This document shows positions 22,178 to 33,284 of a DNA stretch of 64,000 nucleotides, in pieces. The DNA is taken from NCBI GenBank assembly GCA_018894105.1, contig CM032125.1, positions 29,435,032 to 29,499,031 of the forward strand. The letters run 5' to 3'. The DNA is from Jacaranda mimosifolia. Its lineage: Eukaryota > Streptophyta > Magnoliopsida > Lamiales > Bignoniaceae. The notes beneath the pieces were generated by a model that saw nothing but the letters and a program-made list of their open reading frames with translations, was not told the DNA's origin and made no database searches. Positions within the stretch are counted from its first letter, which is position 1. Each line of letters opens with the position of its first letter. The position numbers were made by a program, and so were the translations under genes.

Positions 22178-24236
22178 GGGTAAATTTCATTTTCGTCCCT
22201 AAGGTTTCAACTCAATTGTAAAATTCATGCCTATCCTTTAACCAACTTCAATTTCATCCTTTTAGCCATCCTCCAGCAACATATCCAACCAATTTAAAGG
22301 GCATTTTAGTAATTATCCATTTAATAATTAAACAAATTAAAAATCAGAACAAAATTTGAGCCATTCATTTTTATGGGATAATGTAAACCAAAAACCAAAA
22401 ACCAAAGGCAACATGTATGATTTATTTTAGTTTTTCTTTTATTTTTTATTTTAGTTGAATTTATTTTATTATGCTTTAATTCCATTAAACTTGCAGGATG
22501 TAAGCTTTCAAGCTTCAACTGTAGACAATAGCATAGGTTCTCAATCTTGAAGGTAAGATCTTTTTACTTTAAGGCAAATAAATTGTGTTTGTTCAATTGT
22601 AAGTTTATAGACAAGTTAAATTCTTAAATATATTGATATTAGTATTATCCACGTACTATGCATGGATTCTTTAAAATTACTATATACTAATTTAATTGTT
22701 AATTATAAGTACAATTAAAAAATAACAATATAAAAATAAAAATATCACAAAAAATGGTCAAGTAATTAGTAAAATTAAATATTTCTTCAAAAAATGATCA
22801 AGAAAAATTAAATTTAAAACTTTAAAAATTAAAATTTAAAAACTTGAAACATATAAAGACATCTCATATACATGATATCATGAACAATAAATTTCAATAT
22901 TATTCAACGAGAAGTTAAAAAAAAAAAAAATCAAAACTTTCAAAGATAAAAGTTGATGAATATTATTATCTATTTTATTAAAAAGAAGAAAATACCATGC
23001 AACCAAGAACTAACACATAGTTGCATTAAAAAATGAAAATGTATGAGAATAATTTAGAACACAAGATTGATGGCTTAAAAGTTGTCAGAAAAAACTTAAA
23101 ATTATAATACTTTAAGATTACTTTAAATTTAAAAAATAATGAGTATATATATTAAGTTAAAGTATAAAGAATTAGATAATATATTGGTTGCTAAGAATTT
23201 AAAAAAAATCTTATTTAATTTTAATTTTTGATTAAAAATTAATTAAGACAAAACTATGATAGTAAAGATAAAAAAAATTAAAAAAATCAAAATACATATA
23301 TAAAATAATTATAAAGTTAAAATTAATATCAGTATATAAGTTAATAGAAACTTTTTAATTTGACTCATAACTTAGTTATCGAATAATTAAGTGAAGAAAA
23401 GAGTTTGATATTCGTTATACCAAGTTAAAATTACAGTAAATTAATAAAATAATTATAAACTTAAAATTGATTTTAAAATATGAATTAGTGACATAATATG
23501 AGGATGAAATAAAAATGTAAAATAAAATATAGAAAAAATAAATTATTATGTTCATTCTCAAATTTTTGTATAAATATAATTGGATATTCATATTGTATTT
23601 TGCTAATAAAAGAAAAAAAAGTGAATAACAAAAAATGTTGTTAACCTTTCCAATAATCAAATTTAAAAATAAAAAAATTAAAATTGGATATATATTTTGA
23701 TGGATTAAGTAATGTACAGTGTTATAAACTTAAAAAAATAATGGGTGTATTTTTTTATTGAAATAACATCTCATAAATTTTTTTAAATAGACAAAAAAGA
23801 ATTAAGAATATATTGATGAAGTCGTATATAAAACTTTTATACATATACATAAAAAATCTTATTATTTTTTTCATATTCATATTATTTATCTTTTTGATAT
23901 ATATACATGAAGAATCTTATTATCTTTTTGATACTTCTCTATGGTATGTTGTCAGTTAACGACAACATGTTGATGGCAATTTTTTTTTATTTTTAAAATG
24001 CATATTTTATACAAAACTCAGGACCATTTTGCTTTTCTTTTTATATCTTGGGGGATAGTTTTGCTTATTATATGTTATGTAAAAGATAGTTAAAAGGGTC
24101 ATTTGGTCATTTTTCATTTTTTGACCTGAAAGTGTTACTAAAAGATGGTCAGGAGAATGAACTTGAAGCCAATTAAAAGAATATGGATGATTTTACAAAT
24201 GAGTTGAAACACCAGGGATGAAAATAAATTTTACCC
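22178..24236. mobile_element. Non-autonomous Mutator-like element with 104-bp terminal inverted repeats
   Basis: The left end (22178-22281) and the reverse complement of the right end (24133-24236) align without gaps for 104 bases. Both start GGGTAAA and both contain GTTTCAACTCA(A/T)TTGTAAAAT. Flanks CTACTTCAT and CTACTTTAA match at 7 of 9 positions, consistent with an aged 9-bp target duplication. Long inverted repeats plus 9-bp duplication are diagnostic of MULEs. The interior has no transposase; it includes an inverted copy of part of the AT-rich repeat found inside the CACTA element. Confidence 0.82.
23190..23665 (-). repeat. Inverted copy of the CACTA-internal AT-rich unit
   Basis: The reverse complement follows 3125-3600 closely, including the same Ile/Tyr-rich reading frame (23415-23660 minus versus 3152-3367 plus: both encode LFAKYNMNIQLYLYKNLRMN). 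The shared frame reflects DNA homology, not a gene. Confidence 0.7.
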
Positions 24237-24519
24237 CTACTTTAACCTAGCTCGAATCCACCCAATTGCCACCACTTTAAAAATGCCGTTACTGAAACAA
24301 AAAAGATAGAAACAAGAAAAAAGAAAAAGAAAAAGACAGAATATTGGTTTTCCAACAAATACATTTCATTTATATGCATGCAGCATGTATTCAGTACTGT
24401 ATGGAAAATGGAAGTACGAGATACTGGGAATATAATATCTCTAGTTCTCTGTATTCTTTAATCAGTAGTAATCTTGTATTAAAAACTATTTTCTTTTTTC
24501 TTTTTATTTTTTGTCACAG

Positions 24520-24717
24520 CTGCAAATTATTAAATGGAATTAGTGAGGATAGATACGTCTACCAACATGTATCTACAGAGAAGTTTCCTGTAGTGCCTTG
24601 GCCGCCTTTCAATGGAAAGCAAAAGGCTTTTCTGAATAAGTGCAGTGAATGTGAAAATCCGGAATTAATGTATAGGCAAGCAGTGGTGAGTTTGTCACAT
24701 TTATACCCCTAAATTCT

Positions 24718-24750
<33 letters not shown>

Positions 24751-25250
24751 CATTTTAAAAATTTCATATTGTCACCTTTCCGATCACTTTTAATCTGTAC
24801 TATGCAAAACTGTAGTTATAAAAATTTTCTCTCTTTCTTTATTTGTTTTAGTTGGACTATTTCAACAGATCAAATATCGTACCAACATGTCTGAAGTTAA
24901 AGAAAGCTTTGAAATTAGGCCACATGGAAGCCTTGTACAACACTTGCATTGTCCTACTCTTGACCAGTAACAATATTCTAAAACACAAAGTGATCAAATT
25001 GATAAGTCGAATGGAAAAATCCAAATCCATGAAGAGAAAATTGATTTTGTATAGCAAAAATTTGATTAGCGTCTTGGATAAAATGTGGATGACGAATCCG
25101 ATATTGAAACAACGACTGATATATTGTACGACTCAAAATAAGCATCATTGGGAGAGGGGGTGGCTTGATGAAGAAGAAGATTTAGAATGTGAAATTTGTA
25201 TTACTAATAGAGAACTTAAATTTATTTATGCTAAATATCAAAATATTTAA
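24520..25250 (+). pseudogene. F-box At1g67623-like family relic, two exons, F-box missing
   Basis: Exon a (24520-24685) begins after a pyrimidine-rich acceptor ending TGTCACAG and encodes CKLLNGISEDRYVYQHVSTE, KFPVVPW and ENPELMYRQAVV, ending at a GTGAGT donor. Exon b (24852-25250) starts after TTGTTTTAG, in phase 0, and encodes LDYF...GHMEALYNTCIVLLL, then KSMKRKL, LDKMWMTNP, a Trp-rich WERGWLDEEED segment and CEICITNRELKFIY, ending TAA. This order (YQHVS, NPExLYRQG, GHxxALY, MWxxNP, Cx2C) is the C-terminal region of plant F-box proteins like At1g67623; those proteins use an N-terminal F-box to join SCF ubiquitin ligases. No F-box exon is visible upstream. Both surviving exons are open, so the gene is probably a 5'-truncated fragment. 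Confidence 0.7.
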
Positions 25251-25314
25251 TTGATTAGTTAATATGGTATATTCTAGCTAGCTTTTCAAATTGTAGCCTA
25301 TGCTCTTTTACTTA

Positions 25315-27039
25315 TAGCATGTTTGATTATGTTTTCATTTTCAATTTTCATTGTCAATATTATCAAAATTTGAGAAGTTAGAGAAAAAGAGTTGAAAATG
25401 AGTTTTCGTTTGGATAGTATGTTGAAAAAGTAATGATTGAGAATGTAGATAGTAGTAGAGATTTGAATAGAATGAGATAAGATGAGATTAAATAATTTAT
25501 TAGTCTGTTTGATATTGAACATTAACCTTACAATTAGCCATCATTAGAATCTACAATAATCTCTAACGTGTGTTTGATATGTAGAATTAATTAGACAAAT
25601 AACAAAATTACCCTTGACTAAAGCCCTCATACCTTCCATTGACCTTTACAATAAAAATAAAAAAAGGAAGGCAACTAAGGAAGCAAAATTTTAATTGGGG
25701 GGGGGGGGGGGTGAGATTACATAATTGCAGCCCCCAACTCCACTACTTGAATAGAACACAATTGTGTGAATAGTGTCGTGCTTTGGATTAATTGCAGGCC
25801 GGCCCGCATTTTCATATTACCTATCAAACAACACATTAGGGGCTCGTTTGCTTGCAATGATAAGATTAAATGTGATTGATAAGTGTAAGATTCATTATTT
25901 AAAAATTATATCCTTGTCATCTAATATCATATTTGCTTGTTTGAATTATTAGTTTGGATATCCTAATTTTAATAGAATCAGTTGTTTGGATGCTTAAAAT
26001 TGTAACTTATGATAAATGTAAAATATCAAATTTATCCCTCAACTTCTTTTAATATTTCAAATATCTTCATTGAAAGGGTTTAAATATGTGTTGTATATGT
26101 AGTGACTAAGTCTCTTTTTTTATTTTTTTCTCAACCATTTATAATTTATTATTACCTAGAAAAGAGAAAATAATTAGCTTTCAAATTTTACTATAACATC
26201 TTACAATTGTTTGAAAATTTTTAACCATTTATAATTGATGTGCTTATGGATACTAGTTTGTAATTTTACAACAATATTTTTATATTAAGTGCAAATCTGT
26301 ATTTAAAATAATATTATTCATTTTTTTTATAGGAAAAAATTTAGTTATGAAATCTTATTATTATAGAAGAAACAGTTTTTATATAACAAGTTTTATATTT
26401 CTTAGATAAAATTTTATAAAAATATTTATAAAAATAAGTTTGATTGTGGATATAATTGTAGTATTTTCATAAAAACTTGTTTATATAAATCAAGCTTTAG
26501 TGATATATATATATATATATATTATTTGTTAATTAATCATATATAACAATGTATGAATATATATACAAAAATATTGGTGTATAAAATTTTGTAGGGATAA
26601 TTTTGTCATTTAATATTTTAATCCCAATGCTTCTAATCTTAGAGTTATTAATCAAGCCAAGGGGGGTGAGATACATAATCCCAACATTTTAGGATAAAAT
26701 ACGGGACTTTTTATTAATCATGGGCTTCAAATATGCCAACCAAACATTCAATTACATTATCTATCCAATATAATCCTGGCAAGCAAATGAATCCTAGGTG
26801 AGATTAGAAGATTATGTTAGGGCTAATAACCCATATTAAATGTGCTTATTAGTAGATTATAAGTAGAGAGAGATAGTTATATTAAAGAAGAGAGAGAAAA
26901 TACATAGGTTATTGAAAAATGTATTTTGAAATGAAAATGAGTTGAAATATAAGTGAAAATGACGATAAATTGTTAATAATTCATTTTCAAATAGTAAAAA
27001 TGGATGAAAATGAATTTGAAAACATAGACAAACGTGCTG
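25315..27039. mobile_element. PIF/Harbinger-like element with an inner element
   Basis: The left end TAGCATGTTTGATTATGTTT and the reverse complement of the right end CAGCACGTTTGTCTATGTTT are inverted repeats. The flanking TTA at 25312-25314 and 27040-27042 is the 3-bp duplication typical of Harbinger/Tourist elements. No transposase frame is present. A second element (25839-26794) sits inside, and a G-rich run (25697-25711) lies in the left arm. Confidence 0.65.
25839..26794. mobile_element. Nested MITE-like element
   Basis: The left end GGGGCTCGTTTGCTTGCAAT and the reverse complement of the right end GGATTCATTTGCTTGCCAGG are inverted repeats continuing into GATTA. The flanking bases are TTA on the left and TAG on the right, so only TA is certain as duplication. 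The interior is AT-rich and non-coding. Confidence 0.55.
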
Positions 27040-27042
27040 TTA

Positions 27043-28398
27043 ATAACCACTTATACTTGATGCCTTATATCTAATTTAACATAATTTAGTTTGCCACTAT
27101 AAAAAAGTACAACAACTGAAGTAACATTAATGTCAACTGAAAACACATAAAACGTATTACAATAAGATGCACACACATATCATTTTCCCCTTTCAGTACA
27201 GCTTAAGCATCCAAATATTAATGAAGGTGGTTTAGTAATGCTAGAACTTTTCTATACTTTCTTCTTGAATTTGACGAATGTTAACCTTGGGGGAAATAAA
27301 TGTAACTTTCAAAATTACAAAGGATCTACATGTTATTTACCCCCAAAATTTTAGGAGGCCGTTGTAATTATTCCAAACATTAATAAAGGTGGTTTAGGCT
27401 TGTATTGTTTGTATTCTAACATTATTTTTTTATTTACACTATTTTAAAATAAAAAAATGCTATTATTTGTACCATTTTTAATGAAATTATCATCTTTTTC
27501 ATTGTCTTACATATTTGATCATTGCAAATCTATAATACCTACTCATTTAAAAATAGTTAAACTTCAAAATAACTAATTAAATAATAATTTTTTTTTTGTT
27601 TTCTTTCAAGATAATGATACCACATATTAAATTTAGTAATAATATCCATACTATTATAATAGGGAAAGCATTTTTTTTTTCTCACAAATGAAAGTTACTT
27701 TTGAAGTTTTACTAATTGGAACTCTTTAACTTATTGCAATAACTAAAATGGACAATTCAATTTGAAGGGTAAAATAGAGAATTCGAGACATGAAAGTAGT
27801 TTGGATAAAATTTTTGTTAATATCTCAAATTTATCCATTGAATTCTCTTTTTAAAATATTTTAATTAGAAGCCTAAAATCGTACTTTTCATAAAATCCAT
27901 TAACGCACTAAACTTTTACAAAAACCACCAAACAACTCCTACTAACACTTATAGAAACTATATCCCCCAACTCCATATAATTTCATCCTCGGTTCAAATC
28001 ACGCAAAATCGCATGTAACAATTTTATTATATGATAACCCACTAACTTATTAAATAATTATTTTTTATCTTCCCAAGATAATATGATTCACTTTAAATTT
28101 ATTAATATTTGTATCCGAATATAATTTAGCTCATGTGATGGAACCATAATTAATTAAATAATAATTAGCGCTATTACATTAAAATATTTAATATTATTAT
28201 ATTAAAATATTATTTTCAATTCACTTTTTTTTTTAAACGAATTTTCACAATACATCAAATCACATTTCATTTTTACATGGAAAACAATGATACAAAAACA
28301 TATTTGAAAATGATGAAAACAGAGAATGCAAATAAAAATACAATCGGGCGAGCTCGTAGTAATGCATGCTAGAACTTCACAATTCTTGAATTTAATAT
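27043..28398. other. AT-rich intergenic DNA, no gene seen
   Basis: This lies downstream of the minus-strand ankyrin gene, so its 3' untranslated region and polyadenylation signals should be near 28100-28398. The phrase TTAATRAAGGTGGTTTAG occurs twice (about 27218 and 27380). No other feature is supported. Confidence 0.5.
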
Positions 28399-29013
28399 CT
28401 ATTGGAAAATTCGATTGCTTTTTCTGCCAAAAATTCCACGGCGGAAAGTTGTAGAAAACAAACCTGTTAGGAGGGAAGATTGCAAGAGAACAAATGAAAT
28501 GATTGGCAAAGAGGCAAAGGTAGCCGTTGGAATAAGAACCCATTTTTTCTTTTGGGCAAACACAAGATATACGGTGACAGTGAATGCTACCATCATAAAT
28601 GTTATAGAGAGGAAGAGGAAGTTGAGACCATAGATAAGTCTCCTTGGTAGGTTGTGCAAAAAATCTTTTGCTGCATAACGCAATATCAAGATGGATAAGA
28701 AAATCAATAGAGAAATGGTGGAGGTGAAGAGAGAGGCACAATCTGCAAAGGCGAACATGATGAATGCCATATCATTGGCAAAAATAGGAAAACCGGTGAT
28801 GCCTTCATTGCCACCTGGTACGGTAATGGCCGCCGCGAACATCAGAGTGGCAATTAGTGCTGCTGCTATAGTATATGAGACAGCTGTATCTTTCATCCAT
28901 TTCTCTCCTTCTTCCATTAATTGCTTGTGCTCTTCTGTAAACACCATTTCAGGGGTTTTTCCGTATTTGTTGCATTGGTGTCTACAATATGGATGGACAA
29001 AGTTTTCCACCTC
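28399..29013 (-). other. Exon 7: PGG membrane domain of the ankyrin protein
   Basis: This is a 205-codon last exon. It starts EVENFVHPYCRHQC after a GAATAG acceptor; the conserved pre-membrane block is FTEEHKQLMEEGEKWMKDTA. Span 1 is YTIAAALIATLMFAAAITV, followed directly by PGGN. Spans 2-4 follow at AFIMFAFADCASLF-FLSILIL, LIYGLNFLFLSITFMMVAF and WVLIPTATFASLPIISFVLL. The length and four-helix layout match PGG domains. The plus-strand open frames at 28415-28633 and 28691-29074 and the minus frame at 28202-28741 are shadows. Confidence 0.9.
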
Positions 29014-31649
29014 CTATTCAGTAATTCACTTATTATTAATTTGTCATTTACTAAGAACATATAGGATCAATTAATTAATTGTTTGACCTATACATAACTA
29101 TGGCCTCAGGAAATTTAGGAATTTAATGAGTTGGCAGAAGAAATTCAAGTGAACGAAAAGGATTATGAATTTTCTTTCTTATTAATAGATACATGCTATA
29201 AAAATAGAGCCTAATTTTCTGAAAAAATAAATCAATATAATGAAGAACTACGATAATTATGATAATTTAAGAAGTAAAAATATTTTATAAAAAAATTTGA
29301 GAATAAACAACTTTTTTTTCTCTTTGACAAACTTCTTGCAATTGTTTTTTTTTTTTTTTTTTTTTTTTTTTGGGATTTGAAATGATAGAATCCACCATTC
29401 TGATAGGTACATAAAAATTAAATAGAAAATTTGATAATTTAGGATGAGTTCTAATTGCAAATATTCACTAAATTAGGACGATATATATTGATGGTCGAAA
29501 AATCCAAAACTTAGCAGCAATTAATCCTACGTAGGCAATTTAATCCATGTGGCTATTTTCAGCTTAAACTTTCCGATGGCCATGATCCTTTGATTGGCAA
29601 AGTTTTCTTTCTTAAGTAGAGTTGAAATGCTAATGACTCCGGCCCCAGTGGGTAACTAATGATGCAATTAAGTTTGACAATTTTGGCCAAACAAGAGTAA
29701 TTAACTTTACATTAATTAATTATAATATGCATTGGAGAATGAATTAATTACTGAAAGGAGGTACTGTTTTTGTTACCTGGTACCATTGCAATTCATACTG
29801 CATTCGGAGAGCCGCACAAGAAATCTCATTGAGTTTTTCGGAAGGACCCAATCTCCCGACCAAATGCAACAAATTATTCTCAGCTTTGTCTAGTTTTGTA
29901 CCTGAATATATATGTTTTTCATCGGTTTGGTACCTGCAGATGAGCTTAAAAACATCTATAGAGCGAGTTTGAACTGCCATTTGAAATATAAATGGAACTT
30001 CAGGAGTTGAACGATAAATAATAGTAGGATGCTTCTCAACAATCACATTAACCACCTCATCGATCTCCAATTCTGTTGCCGTCAATAGGCATCAAAATAA
30101 ATATCTGCAGCTTTTGTGTAACTCATGGGTTCCATTTCCTTACATAGAGATGTGACAAGTTCTAGAGCTCTTTGTTTCGCCAATGATTTTTCCTTGAACC
30201 TCTTTATTGGAGGAACTGAAATTAATATTTAGAGCATACAAAAAATAATTAATATTTGTTTGGCATCGATATATTATTAACTAGGACACATATACGTACC
30301 ATGACAACTTCTATAAAGAAAATATATTGTCACAATGATTAATTAATATATATGACAATTAATACATATTGTGTCATTAGTTACGCATCAACAAAAATTA
30401 AATTCCAAGGAATGCTTCCATTAGATATACTAGCAATCGTAGTACACCATTCCCATGCGCAGTGCCTTTTGAGTGTGACCTATTTTTATTTTAAAAATTT
30501 CATTAAAAAAGTTATGAGTACTGAGAAGAGAGAGAATTAGTAGGAAGGGAGTTATGCATATTGGCGAGAGGAAGTGTTAGCATAAGGAAGGAATTAGGAG
30601 TGTGATATTAATGAGTGAAGTGATTCACTTCACGTGAGTTATGGATAAAATTTTGAAAATTCACTTCAAGGGGTATTTCCATAAATAATATTTTAATGTA
30701 ACATGATAAACGAGCCTGAATTTCTATATATATATAAGATGTTTAATTATGACTGCACACATCATCGATTTAAACACAAATATTGATGAACACCTTAATT
30801 ATTACCTGATTGCTCCATGTATTTCCAGAGAACGGCATGCAATTTTTGGAACACTGCAAAGAAGAAAAACACGGTCATTTATTTGGAAAATGCTTAACTA
30901 CAATTGTTTTAGGGCCCAAATATGGAGGGTTCCAAAACGATCGAAATCAGGTCAAGAGAAAATATCCCAAACTCTTATCGCCTACATTATATTATATAGA
31001 TAAATAATCTATATTAGATGTATTGAAAACACTTAACTATGATTGTTTTAGAACCCAAATACAGAGGATTCCAAAGACGGCCGAAATCAAGTCAAGAGAA
31101 AATATCCCAAACCCTTATTGCTTACATTATATTATATAGATAAATAATCTATATTAGGTGTAATATATAATCTATATTACATAAATATTCTGTAAGATTT
31201 CGCCAAGTGCGCTGTGGCCCAATAGCATAAATCTCCCATATAATATGGGAAGTCAAGAGTTTGTTATAAATAAATAAAAGGAAAAAAAACTGTAAGATTT
31301 CATATTTATCGGTAATCCTATCATTAATTTTATTAGATGTAGTGTGCGTGTGTGTGTGTGTACATATATATTAACTATAAGAGGAAGAGAAATAAATTCT
31401 TTCCTCCTGTTTGTTGGGGATGATCATCAGCTAAAGGCATCCTCTCAATGTCACGGGAACTTGACTTTGTAGACTGAGGTCCCAACTTTGTCTCCTGAAC
31501 AGGGGTACCTTGAAGAGAAGACGTAAAAGTTTTGTGAAAAATTCATTAAACTTCCCATGTAAAATGCAAAAAAATAAAATATAAAACTGCATTATTTAAA
31601 TTACCACTAATTATTCAAAATATGTTATTGTTTGAATGATGATAAAAGT

Positions 31650-31710
<61 letters not shown>

Positions 31711-33249
31711 CCAGTACACTCCTAGCCACTTCAGGATTAAAAGAGTTAATTGAGTTTTTTCCTTTTTTCTTTTTCCCCTGTTTTTCTTTATAAATATATT
31801 TATTAGGATATATGTAGGGAAGGCGGAAGGAAGCAAGCTTACAATAGGAGATGATATGGTCCCAGAAGTTGTAGTCTCTACGACTGAAAAACAAAGATTT
31901 CTTTCCAGCTATCTTTTTCAAAGCGGAAGTCCCATCAACGAGTTTCATTGTTGCCAAATCTGGATTTTTGGTCACCAAATCTAATGCAACATCTGCCACA
32001 AGGTATTAATTAATTCATGAATTGATGCACTAGCATAGCAGCCATTAATTACATATCAAATAATGTATAATTGTATATCGATATTAATTTATAAACACAT
32101 TTACACCTACTACACCAAAAGCAAAATTAAACCAAAATAGCCTAAATTTAGAGTACACAATTACCATACACATTGGAGTAAAAGAATGCGGAAAAAAGCA
32201 TGGCACACCATTCTTCTATAATGTACGAGCCGCAAAATCTTTAATCCCATACAATTAACATAGGAAAAGAACAAATACGAAGCGAATCTAGACCCATCTC
32301 TCTAAATGGATAGAAAGCATAGTGCATAAGAAGTAATAAAAAAAAGGACCACGCCTCTTGCTCCCAAAAAGAGAGTAAAACACGTTTCTTCTGATTTCTG
32401 TGTGGACCCCACAGTAACTGCAGAAAAGGACAAACACCCGCACAAGCAACAAAGAAGGAGGTACAAATACATAAAGCACCTTAAATATAAAACCACGTCG
32501 TTTTGGACAACACCGAGAAAAAAGAGGAAAAGCAAAAGGTCCGCGACGCGCCGTGGCGCTATTGCCTCGCGTTTCCACATATATATATTAGATTAGATTT
32601 ATTAATGCATGAATATTCAAATTAATTAAATTTCAATAACACGTTTAATTATTACTCAGTAGTCAGTACCCACCAATGAATTCAGCATCGATAATGTCTG
32701 TTAAAAGTCGAAGTCCATCTTCGCTGGCACCATAAGGATTTGTAGGGAAGTAGTATTCATAGGAATGCTTGTCGGACGCTGAAAGCAAGTATTCGAGCGT
32801 GTCTTTGTGGGAAAATTGGGCCGCAATATGGGCTGGAAAATTATAAAAGTTGTTGGGAACATAAAGTAGAAAGGGGGCTTTTTCAACTATAATGGCTGCT
32901 GCTTGTTTGTTGCCCATGGTTGCCGCTATGCCTAAAACAGTGGTCCCATAGTTATCGATGAGGTTCTCTAAATCGACATCATCGACCAGTTCCACCAACT
33001 TTTCAATTCCTTTTCCAGTCCCCACGGCGACCTGAAGAGCAGTCATGATAGCAATACTCCTGGCGATGTTCCGTTCAAAGCTGCCTTGATCATCAGCTTT
33101 GATCATGTGGTTTGCTTCCTCCCACTCCTCATTGATTATAGCTTTGTATAGTGGCAAGTAAGAATTGAAATCCTTTTGCTTGAGATCTACTTCTTTCTCA
33201 AAAAGTGGTATCACTGCGTATGATTAAATCGAGAGGAAAGGGCCATCAC

Positions 33250-33284
<35 letters not shown>

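Noticed and set aside
25697..25711. Run of 15 Gs (also 34635-34649) as a biological G-quadruplex signal
   Set aside because: Single homopolymer runs of the same length in AT-rich DNA are as likely to be length-uncertain sequence; no G-tract pattern around them.
28415..29074. Plus-strand open frames and an alternative minus frame over the PGG exon
   Set aside because: Shadows of the strongly conserved PGG-domain exon; no start or splice logic of their own.
32288..32596. Several 60-96 codon frames inside intron 2 of the ankyrin gene
   Set aside because: No similarity, wrong phase to be an exon of the gene, and exons 2 and 3 join perfectly without them.
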